Part shown: positions 1-5,233 of the stretch, one piece after another
How the letters are laid out: each line of letters begins with the position of its first letter
How positions within the stretch are numbered: position 1 is the stretch's first letter
NCBI GenBank assembly: GCA_023383735.1
Contig: JAHDYN010000161.1
Span: 1-5,233 of the forward strand
DNA length: 5,233 nt
DNA from: Gammaproteobacteria bacterium
GTDB taxonomy: Bacteria; Pseudomonadota; Gammaproteobacteria; Steroidobacterales; GCA-2729495
Direction: 5' to 3'
Notes under the pieces: generated by a model
What the model saw: the letters and a program-made list of their open reading frames with translations, nothing else
Told to the model about the DNA's origin: nothing
The model's database searches: none
Translations under genes and position numbers: made by a program

Positions 1-1093
1 CCCAGCCAGGTGCCTCGCTGCTGCTGGCACTGGCCGGCCCGCCGACCGTGGGTGGCCTCGACGCGCCGGCCAGTGCGCTGCCGCCGGCGGCACCAGACGC
101 AGGTGTCGCTCGGGCGCCACCGGTCATAGCCGCGACCGCGCCAGCCGCTCGCGCTTTCAGCGTGCTGGCGGCCTGCAAGCCAGCACTCGCCCCGCGGCCG
201 GCGAGACGCGCACCGCCCGCCACGGCCGCACCACCGGCCACCGCAAGGCCGGTGGCCGCGAGCGCGGTACCCGCCGCTGCGCCGGCGCCGAGTTGCGGGG
301 CACCGGCGACCAGACCGGCGGCAATGCCTGGTCCGAAGATGCCAAGACCGAACAGCGCCAGGGCGCCGAGCATCGTCGCCAGCGCGACATCGAGGCTCGG
401 GTCAGCGCCGGGCGGCGCGACGAACTCGCCAAATATCCCGCTGCCGATGCCAACAATCACTGCCAGCACCAGCACCTTGATACCGGAAGCCACCACGTTG
501 CCGAGCACCCGCTCGGCCAGAAACGCCGTACGGTTCCACAACGCAAAGGGCACCAGAACAAAGCCGGCCAACGTCGTCAACTTGAACTCGATCAAGGTCA
601 CGAACAGCTGCACCGCCAGCACGAAGAAGCTGACAATGACCACCAGCCAGGCGAGGAACAGCACGGCGATGCTGTCGAGGTTTACAAACACTTCCGGGAA
701 GCCGGCGAGGTCGCCGATCTGCACGAGTAACGGCCGACCCGCCTCGACACCGACGGCGGCGAGTCGCCCGGGCTGCAAGAGCTCGGCTTCCGTCAGCGCG
801 GTGCCAGTGGCAGTAAGGCCGAGTCCGGCGAAGGAGTGAAAGAGGATGCCGGCGAGCTGGTTGAAGTTGTTGAGGATGAACGCAAACGCACCGACGTAGA
901 GGATCTTCTTCAGCAGTTTGGCGATGACGTCATCGGTACCCCCCATCGCCCAGAAGAGGCCAGCAAGCGTCACGTCGAGGGCCACCAGAATACCGGTGAG
1001 CCAGGCCACCTCCCCGCCCAGCAACCCGAAGCCCGAGTCGATGTATTGCGAGAAGATGGCCAGGAAGCGATCGATGACGCCGAGATTGTCCAT
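1..1093 (-). CDS. trbL: P-type conjugative transfer protein TrbL (VirB6-like), 3' end cut by window edge
   Basis: Translating the minus strand from ATG 1093 gives an uninterrupted frame of 364 residues that leaves the window without a stop. It is the polytopic inner-membrane channel component of the VirB6/TrbL family. The N-terminus MDNLGVIDRFLAIFSQYIDS and the following GFGLLGGEVAWL are characteristic. Hydrophobic segments lie at about 28-50, 65-84, 141-169, 171-186, 200-221 and 237-263. The family-like blocks AVQLFVTLIEFKLTTLAGF (about 160-178), AERVLGNV (about 193-200) and LGIFGPGIAAGLVAG (about 250-264) are intact. After residue 265 the chain is soluble and Ala/Gly-rich, as in the tails of relatives. 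An in-frame TGA at 1120-1118 leaves ATG 1093 as the first usual start. No Shine-Dalgarno is evident. The C-terminus is outside the window (RP4 TrbL is about 528 residues). Confidence 0.95.
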   Translation of the reverse strand, partial: MDNLGVIDRFLAIFSQYIDSGFGLLGGEVAWLTGILVALDVTLAGLFWAMGGTDDVIAKLLKKILYVGAFAFILNNFNQLAGILFHSFAGLGLTATGTALTEAELLQPGRLAAVGVEAGRPLLVQIGDLAGFPEVFVNLDSIAVLFLAWLVVIVSFFVLAVQLFVTLIEFKLTTLAGFVLVPFALWNRTAFLAERVLGNVVASGIKVLVLAVIVGIGSGIFGEFVAPPGADPSLDVALATMLGALALFGLGIFGPGIAAGLVAGAPQLGAGAAAGTALAATGLAVAGGAAVAGGARLAGRGASAGLQAASTLKARAAGAVAAMTGGARATPASGAAGGSALAGASRPPTVGGPASASSSEAPGW

Positions 1094-1128
1094 GGGCTGG
1101 AACCGGGTGAGTGCGGGTCAGTGAATGA
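1094..1128. other. trbJ-trbL intergenic spacer, no gene
   Basis: These 35 nt are the only non-coding gap of more than 3 nt between the genes in the window. I see no hairpin followed by a T-run, no promoter-like pair of hexamers and no purine-rich Shine-Dalgarno before the trbL ATG. An in-frame stop for trbL lies at 1120-1118. The spacer is too short for a trbK gene, which sits between trbJ and trbL in RP4 and Ti plasmids. Confidence 0.8.
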
Positions 1129-1857
1129 CTACGGTGCAAACAGTTCGACAGCGGCCGGCGTGTAGCGCGTGCCGTCACCGAGGAACTTCACGCGCACCGC
1201 CCGGGCCCGCTCGGCTGCGGCCACCGTGCGCGCCGCTTCGGTCGCGACTGCGCGTCCCTCGCTGATGGCAAGTTGCTGGGCCTGCAGCTGCTGGCGGATG
1301 GAGAGCGCCAACAACTGATTGCCGGCCTGGGTTGCTTCCAGAGCACCGGCCGCGCCCTGACTGCGCGTGACCAGATCACCGAGCACTGAGGCGTCGCTGC
1401 GGAAGTTCTCCTGCACCTGGGCTTGCACGCGCACGGCGGTGCGCAGCGCTTCGAGCGAGTTCCGCCAGTGCTCGCGGGCATCGTTCCGCAGCTGCGCGCC
1501 GGGGACGGCCGGGTCATAGGTATCCGGGTACAGTGCGGCGAACTGCGCTTCCACCTGCGTCACCGCGAACACCAGACCGCGCGCCTCGGCGATCAGTCGA
1601 TCGGTGGCAGCCAGCGCGACGCGCAGGTCATTCAGCGCATTGAAATCCAGCGCGCGCAGATTGCGCGCCTGGTTCTGCAGCATCAGGGCTTCGTTCTGCA
1701 GCTGGTGAATCTGGTTGTTCACCTGCTGCAGGGTGCGCGTGGCGGTCAACAGGTTCTGGCGGAAGTTCGAGGCATCGAAGACGGCAATAGCGTGGGCCGG
1801 TCCGGCCGTCACGCCGATCAGCAGCATGAGGGCAACAGTCTTTTTGATGGCGTTCAT
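1129..1857 (-). CDS. trbJ: P-type conjugative transfer protein TrbJ (VirB5-like), secreted
   Basis: This 242-residue exported protein is of the TrbJ/VirB5 family, periplasmic or pilus-associated proteins that act in pilus assembly and, in RP4-type systems, mating. An evident signal peptide has K5 K6, hydrophobic residues 8-18 and a PAHA end, so cleavage after Ala23 is predicted. The mature start IAVFDASNF is typical of TrbJ. Residues about 35-67 are Gln/Leu/Asn-rich and probably coiled coil. A YP pair at 110-111 and the segment GNQLLALSIRQQLQAQQLA at 179-197 match the family's C-terminal helical region; YTP at 222-224 is near the end. ATG 1857 is chosen because GGGAG lies 6 nt upstream and the signal peptide begins there. 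The longer frame to 1938 would add residues before the signal sequence inside trbE. It overlaps the trbE stop by 4 nt, so translation is probably coupled. It ends with TAG, 35 nt before trbL. Confidence 0.95.
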   Translation of the reverse strand: MNAIKKTVALMLLIGVTAGPAHAIAVFDASNFRQNLLTATRTLQQVNNQIHQLQNEALMLQNQARNLRALDFNALNDLRVALAATDRLIAEARGLVFAVTQVEAQFAALYPDTYDPAVPGAQLRNDAREHWRNSLEALRTAVRVQAQVQENFRSDASVLGDLVTRSQGAAGALEATQAGNQLLALSIRQQLQAQQLAISEGRAVATEAARTVAAAERARAVRVKFLGDGTRYTPAAVELFAP

Positions 1858-4298
1858 GAGGGTCTCCCGGGAGGTGAGCTGAGGGAAAAGTTCTCGGCCA
1901 GCAGTGCGGCCCAGGGCAGGTCGCGGTGCCGCAGCCACGCCGCAGCAAATGCTGCGGCGGCTGATTCGGGTCCGATACTCATATATATAGAGTCGATGGC
2001 CCGCTGGTCGGCCGGGGTCGAAGCACCGGCGAAGGCCAGCGCGATGGGCCCGAGGTCGAGGTCGAAGAGCCGGGCACCGAGTGCCGACTGGTAGTAGTAC
2101 TCGCGCTTGGGGATCGCGCGGGCAATGATGCTGATCTGCCGGTCGTTGAGCCCGAAGCCCTGGTAGATGGTCTTGAGCTGGGGCTCCGTGGCCTGCGGTG
2201 AAGGCAGAAAGATGCGGCTCGGGCAGCTCTCAATGAGAGCGGGCGCTATGGACGAGCGGCCGATATCGGCCAGCGACTGGGTAGCGAAGATCACGGCCAC
2301 GTTGCGCTTGCGCAAGGTCTTGAGCCACTCGCGGATCCGGCCGGCAAAGGCCGGGTCGTCCAGAAACACCCAGGCCTCGTCGAGGATCAGCAGTGTCGGT
2401 GCCCCGTCAAAACGCGCCTCCAGCCGATGAAACAGGTACGTCAGCACCGGCAACACCGCGCTCTTGCCGTGCATCAGCGCTTCCATCTCGAAGCCCTGCA
2501 CGTCCGCACCGCCCAAGCGATCGTGGTCCGCATCGAGCAACCGCCCGTGCGCGCCGCTCAGTGTGTACGGCTGCAGGGCTTGGCGCAGATCGTGGGACTG
2601 CAGAAGGATCGAGAGCCCGGTCAGCGTGCGCTCCACGACCGGCGCGGACGACAAGCTGCCGAGTGCTGACCAGACCGCGTCCTTGACCGCCGGGGTGAGC
2701 ACCACGCCTTCGTGGGCCAGCAGCGTGGCCAGCCACTCCGCCGCCCAGGCCCGCTCGGTCGGGTCATCAAGACGGGCCAGGGGCTGGAAGGCAATCGCGC
2801 CCTCGGCGCCGAGGTCATAGTGCTCGCCGCCGAGCCCAAGGACGGTGGCGCGCACCGAGCCGCCCTTGTCGAACACGAACACTCGCGCGCCGGGGTAGCG
2901 GCGGAACTGGAGGGCGAGCATCGCCAGCAGCACCGACTTGCCGGCACCGGTCGGACCCACCACCAGGGTGTGGCCCACGTCACCGATATGAGTGACCAAC
3001 CGAAACGGCGTCGCGCCGCCGGTGCGGGTAACCATCAGCGGCCCGCCGTCGAGATGCGCGTTGCGCTCCGGCCCCGCCCAGACCGCCGAGAACGGCATCA
3101 GATGCGCGAGGTTAAGGGTCGAGATCAATGGCTGACGGACGTTGGCGTAGACCTGTCCCGGTAGCGAGGACAGCCAGGCCTCGACCGCGTTGAAGGACTC
3201 CGGCACGGTGACAAACCCCCGGCCCTGAATCACCCGCTCGACGGCTTTGCGCTGCTCGTCAGCCAGCGCCGGGTCGGGATCACTCACGACGACAGTGGCG
3301 GTCACATAACCGTAGGCCACCGCGTCGCTGCCCAGTTCCTGCAGCGCCTGGTCCGCGTCAGCCGCCTGGTTGTCAGCGTCGGAGTCCACCAAAGGACTCG
3401 CCTCCTGGGTCAGCGTCTCGCGCAACATCGCCACCAGTCCCTTGCGCTTACTGAACCAGTGCCGGCGGAGCGTGGTGAGTTCGTGCTCGGCGGCCGCCTT
3501 GTCCAGGCAGATAAAGCGCGTGGTCCAGCGGTACGCAAAGCCAAGATGATTGAGGTCGTCGAGCAGCCCCGGCCAGGTGGTCGCCGGGAAGCCCCGGACG
3601 GTCAGCACCCGCAGGTGGTCGTTCCCCAGCATCGGGCTCAAGCCACCCGCCAACGGCGCGTCCGCCAGGAGTGCGTCCAGATGAAACGGCACCTCAGGCA
3701 CCGCCACCGGGTGACGGCTGGTCGAGACGCAGCTATGCAGGTAGGTCAATGTCTCTACATCGCTGAGCCACTGCACGTCGGGCAGCGCACTCGCCAGCAG
3801 CGCCAGCAAGCGGTCTGTGGCGGTCACGAAGGTGGTGAGCTGCTCGCGCCAATCGATGCTTGCGGTGGCCGGCTGCTCGTAAAGCCAGCGGGTGGCGCGC
3901 GCCCGCGACTCGGGCGGCGGCAGCCAGACCAGGCTGAGGTGGTAGGCGCTCTCGAAGTGCGTGCCGGCCGACTCGAAGGCGGCCCGGCGCTCCTCGTCCA
4001 CCAGTTGGGAGAGCGCGTCCGGGAAGCGGCCCACCGGGTAGGGTGCCGCCGGGCGCCGGGCGGCCTCGATACCCAGCGCCCAGCCCGAGCCCAGGCGCTT
4101 GAGCGCATTGTTGAGACGCGCGGTGGCAGCCAGCAGCTCGCTCTCGCTGGCACTGTCCAGGTCCGGTCCGCGAAAGCGGGCCGTGCGCTGAAACGCGCCG
4201 TCCTTGTTCAGGACCACGCCCGGCGCCACCAAGCCGGCCCACGGCAGGTAGTCGGCGAGTCCTCGCGGTCGCTGCTGATACTCGGTGAGCGCGAACAT
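1854..4298 (-). CDS. trbE: Conjugative transfer ATPase TrbE (VirB4 family)
   Basis: TrbE is the large VirB4-type ATPase of the mating-pair formation complex, peripheral to the inner membrane, which powers pilus biogenesis and substrate transfer. The product is 814 residues, a normal full length. The N-terminal half (to about 400) is the CagE/TrbE/VirB4 N-terminal domain. The C-terminal half is a RecA-like motor with Walker A GPTGAGKS at 448-455 (catalytic Lys454), Walker B LLILDE at 636-641, and a downstream ATQS motif at 673-676. All nucleotide-binding residues expected are present and there is no frameshift. The start is taken as ATG 4298, with a GGGGG run at 4307-4311 lying 8 nt upstream. 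A GTG immediately before it (4301) is an equally placed alternative adding one residue. It lies 3 nt after the trbD stop, and its TGA overlaps the trbJ ATG as ATGA. The last 40 residues are a variable Ala-rich tail. Confidence 0.97.
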   Translation of the reverse strand: MFALTEYQQRPRGLADYLPWAGLVAPGVVLNKDGAFQRTARFRGPDLDSASESELLAATARLNNALKRLGSGWALGIEAARRPAAPYPVGRFPDALSQLVDEERRAAFESAGTHFESAYHLSLVWLPPPESRARATRWLYEQPATASIDWREQLTTFVTATDRLLALLASALPDVQWLSDVETLTYLHSCVSTSRHPVAVPEVPFHLDALLADAPLAGGLSPMLGNDHLRVLTVRGFPATTWPGLLDDLNHLGFAYRWTTRFICLDKAAAEHELTTLRRHWFSKRKGLVAMLRETLTQEASPLVDSDADNQAADADQALQELGSDAVAYGYVTATVVVSDPDPALADEQRKAVERVIQGRGFVTVPESFNAVEAWLSSLPGQVYANVRQPLISTLNLAHLMPFSAVWAGPERNAHLDGGPLMVTRTGGATPFRLVTHIGDVGHTLVVGPTGAGKSVLLAMLALQFRRYPGARVFVFDKGGSVRATVLGLGGEHYDLGAEGAIAFQPLARLDDPTERAWAAEWLATLLAHEGVVLTPAVKDAVWSALGSLSSAPVVERTLTGLSILLQSHDLRQALQPYTLSGAHGRLLDADHDRLGGADVQGFEMEALMHGKSAVLPVLTYLFHRLEARFDGAPTLLILDEAWVFLDDPAFAGRIREWLKTLRKRNVAVIFATQSLADIGRSSIAPALIESCPSRIFLPSPQATEPQLKTIYQGFGLNDRQISIIARAIPKREYYYQSALGARLFDLDLGPIALAFAGASTPADQRAIDSIYMSIGPESAAAAFAAAWLRHRDLPWAALLAENFSLSSPPGRPS
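1864..1868 (-). promoter_or_regulatory. Ribosome binding site of trbJ
   Basis: GGGAG on the minus strand lies 6 nt upstream of ATG 1857, inside the end of trbE. It fixes the trbJ start at the codon preceding the signal peptide. It forms half of a perfect 10-bp palindrome, CTCCCGGGAG, at 1864-1873. Confidence 0.75.
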
Positions 4299-4301
4299 CA
4301 C

Positions 4302-4559
4302 TCAGACCCCCAAGTGCGTCGGGTATTTGAGGTGCCGCGCAAACACCTCCAGAAACTGCGGGTCGGTCTTGGCACCCCACACGGCGAGCGTGTGGCCGAC
4401 CACCGCCAGCACGGCACCGAGCACCCAGAGCTGCAAGCCGATGCCGACCGCGGCAGCCAGCGTGCCGCTGACGATGGCCAGCGGCCGGGGCGCGCCGCCG
4501 AGCAGGATCGGCTCGGTCAGTGAGCGGTGCAGCGGCACTTCAAAGCCCGGATCGGTCAC
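4302..4559 (-). CDS. trbD: Conjugal transfer protein TrbD (VirB3-like)
   Basis: This small inner-membrane protein of 85 residues belongs to the VirB3/TrbD family, which associates with the VirB4-type ATPase and helps pilus assembly. The N-terminus is a polar segment with FEVPLHRSLTEP (about 6-18), typical of the family. Two closely spaced hydrophobic stretches follow (about 27-42 and 44-61), then a conserved-looking cytoplasmic end with TDPQF and RHLKYP (65-80). RP4 TrbD has a comparable ADPK and RHRRY ending. The start is GTG at 4559, overlapping the trbC stop as GTGA; extension upstream to 4781 would cover most of trbC and is rejected. No strong Shine-Dalgarno is visible, only a G-rich run inside the trbC end, so translation is probably coupled to trbC. 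Its TGA is followed within 3 nt by the trbE ATG. In some relatives TrbD/VirB3 is fused to the ATPase, but here it is separate. Confidence 0.94.
   Translation of the reverse strand: MTDPGFEVPLHRSLTEPILLGGAPRPLAIVSGTLAAAVGIGLQLWVLGAVLAVVGHTLAVWGAKTDPQFLEVFARHLKYPTHLGV
4307..4311 (-). promoter_or_regulatory. Probable ribosome binding site of trbE
   Basis: A GGGGG run (minus strand) lies inside the final codons of trbD, 8 nt before ATG 4298 and 5 nt before GTG 4301. It lacks an AGGAGG core, so it supports the trbE start but cannot choose between the two adjacent start codons. Coupling to trbD termination probably contributes. Confidence 0.45.
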
Positions 4560-4882
4560 GCGACCACCGCCCCGCCGGCGAAGCTGAAGAAGCCGAGGAA
4601 GAACGTCGAGGCGGCAAAGGCAATCGACAGGCCGAAGACAATCTGGATCAGCCGCCGGAAACCACCGCTCGTATCGCCAAACGCGAGCGTCAGGCCGGTG
4701 ACGATGATGACCATCACGGCGATGATCCGCGCCACTGGACCCTGCACCGAGTCGAGCACCGCCTGCAGCGGTGCTTCCCACGGCATGTTGGAGCCGGCCG
4801 CCTGGGCCTGGGTGGCAACCAGCAATGACAGGTACAAGGCCCGCCGCACGACCGGCGACCGTCCACCATCAAGGTTCAGCAT
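4556..4882 (-). CDS. trbC: Conjugative pilin precursor TrbC (VirB2-like)
   Basis: The 108-residue product is the prepilin whose processed form polymerises into the conjugative pilus. Residues 1-14 are a positively charged N-region (R8, R13, R14). Residues 15-28 are a hydrophobic stretch ending in AQA, so signal peptidase cleavage near residue 28 is likely. The mature part of about 80 residues has two membrane segments, about 51-68 and 79-98, joined by a short loop with GDTSGGFRR, the usual TrbC/VirB2 layout. The ATG at 4882 is chosen because GGAG sits 6 nt upstream and because the longer in-frame extension to 5005 would run deep into trbB. The gene overlaps the trbB end by 14 nt, and its TGA overlaps the trbD GTG start. 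RP4 TrbC has a longer C-terminal tail removed during cyclisation; here only about ten residues follow the second membrane segment. Cyclisation in this case is therefore unproven. Confidence 0.94.
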   Translation of the reverse strand: MLNLDGGRSPVVRRALYLSLLVATQAQAAGSNMPWEAPLQAVLDSVQGPVARIIAVMVIIVTGLTLAFGDTSGGFRRLIQIVFGLSIAFAASTFFLGFFSFAGGAVVA

Positions 4883-5233
4883 GAGTATCTCCGGGGGGTG
4901 TGATGACAGGCTCCAGGTGGTAACCATCCGGGGTGAGCCCGACCACCCGCACGATTTCCTCAACGCGCCGGCGCTGACCGCGCCCGGCGATGAACACGAC
5001 GACATCCACCGCCTCGGCGATCAGCGCGCGGGGCACGGTGATGACGGTCTCTCGGATGAGTTGCTCCAGACGCGTGAGCGCACCGCGCGCAGAGCCCGCG
5101 TGCAGCGTGGCGATGCCGCCGGGGTGGCCGGTGCCCCAGGCTTTGAGCAAGTCGAGCGCCTCGGCGCCGCGCACCTCCCCCACCACGATGCGATCCGGCC
5201 GCAGGCGCAAGGTCGAGCGGACGAGGTCGGCCA
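4869..5233 (-). CDS. trbB: P-type conjugative transfer ATPase TrbB (VirB11 family), C-terminal part, 5' end cut by window edge
   Basis: TrbB is a cytoplasmic hexameric secretion ATPase of the VirB11/GspE superfamily that works at the inner-membrane base of the conjugative T4SS in pilus assembly and DNA transfer. About 120 residues are visible, reading through the right edge to a TGA at 4871-4869. Numbering from the first complete codon (5231), the Walker B-type segment with RPDRIVVGEVRG is at about 11-22 and the His box TGHPGGIATLHA at 34-45, both hallmarks of the family. The remainder is the C-terminal subdomain, ending in a short polar tail. The Walker A half lies outside the window (RP4 TrbB is about 320 residues). 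The TTG at 5210 lies inside the conserved domain (between T7 and R9), so it is not a start; the frame is open upstream to the edge. Its end overlaps trbC by 14 nt. Family assignment is very secure; the symbol rests on sequence plus the trbC-D-E-J-L neighbours. Confidence 0.96.
   Translation of the reverse strand, partial: ADLVRSTLRLRPDRIVVGEVRGAEALDLLKAWGTGHPGGIATLHAGSARGALTRLEQLIRETVITVPRALIAEAVDVVVFIAGRGQRRRVEEIVRVVGLTPDGYHLEPVITPPGDTHAEP
4889..4892 (-). promoter_or_regulatory. Ribosome binding site of trbC
   Basis: GGAG on the minus strand, 6 nt before the ATG at 4882, lies inside the last codons of trbB. It is the clearest Shine-Dalgarno in the right half of the window and decides the trbC start against the longer in-frame extension. 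Confidence 0.75.

Noticed and set aside
48..839. 263-residue plus-strand open frame rich in Ala, Pro, Ser and Thr
   Set aside because: It is the complement of trbL; the minus frame carries clear TrbL family blocks and membrane segments over the same bases.
1094..1128. Terminator between trbJ and trbL
   Set aside because: There is no stable inverted repeat and no T-run on the minus strand.
1423..2094. 223-residue plus-strand open frame across the trbJ-trbE junction
   Set aside because: Antisense to two confirmed genes, with no domain and no ribosome binding site noted.
3733..4380. 215-residue minus-strand frame overlapping the 5' part of trbE
   Set aside because: It is an out-of-frame shadow, Arg/Ala/Gly-rich, within the well-supported TrbE reading frame.
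3459..4523. 354-residue plus-strand open frame opposite trbE and trbD
   Set aside because: It lies antisense to strongly recognisable genes. Its Arg/Gly/Gln-rich composition is what a GC-rich complement gives, and it has no recognisable domain.
4302..4781. Longer 159-residue version of trbD
   Set aside because: The extension is trbC read in another frame; the family N-terminus begins at GTG 4559.
4556..5005. Longer 149-residue version of trbC
   Set aside because: It would overlap trbB by over 130 nt and place about 40 unrelated residues before the signal sequence; ATG 4882 has a good ribosome binding site.
4869..5210. A complete 113-residue gene starting at TTG 5210
   Set aside because: The TTG is inside the conserved ATPase domain and the frame is open upstream to the window edge with family-typical residues (DLVRST), so this is a truncated trbB rather than a small gene.

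Overview
The window is a stretch of a P-type (RP4/Ti Trb-like) conjugative type IV secretion operon, read entirely on the minus strand. In transcription order from right to left it carries trbB (C-terminal part only, cut by the right edge), trbC, trbD, trbE, trbJ and trbL (cut by the left edge). The sequence is strongly GC-rich with G/C-ending codons, which fits a high-GC proteobacterium. The gene order, and a TrbL resembling versions I recall from integrative elements, suggest an integrative conjugative element or a related plasmid of beta-, gamma- or alphaproteobacteria. No relaxase, coupling protein, integrase, origin or host gene is in view, so element type and species cannot be fixed from this window.

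Layout: 5233-4869 is the end of the TrbB traffic ATPase. 4882-4556 is the TrbC prepilin. 4559-4302 is the small VirB3-like membrane protein TrbD. 4298-1854 is the large VirB4-like ATPase TrbE. 1857-1129 is the secreted VirB5-like protein TrbJ. 1093-1 is the polytopic VirB6-like TrbL, which stays open to the window edge. The first four junctions overlap or nearly touch (14 nt overlap, GTGA overlap, 3 nt gap, ATGA overlap), indicating one polycistronic message with translational coupling. Only trbJ-trbL has a spacer, of 35 nt. No promoter or terminator is recognisable, and the operon start and the rest (trbF, trbG, trbI in related operons) would lie outside.

Together the products form the inner-membrane energy and translocation platform (TrbB, TrbE, TrbD, TrbL) plus the pilus components (TrbC pilin, TrbJ) of a mating-pair formation apparatus. 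The long plus-strand open frames are GC-driven shadows of these genes. I see no RNA gene, insertion sequence, CRISPR array or cargo gene. Nothing here amounts to a new system; the points worth a second look are the lack of a trbK-type exclusion gene between trbJ and trbL, the very short TrbC C-terminal tail, the lack of a clear ribosome binding site at trbL, and the Ala/Gly-rich TrbL tail.
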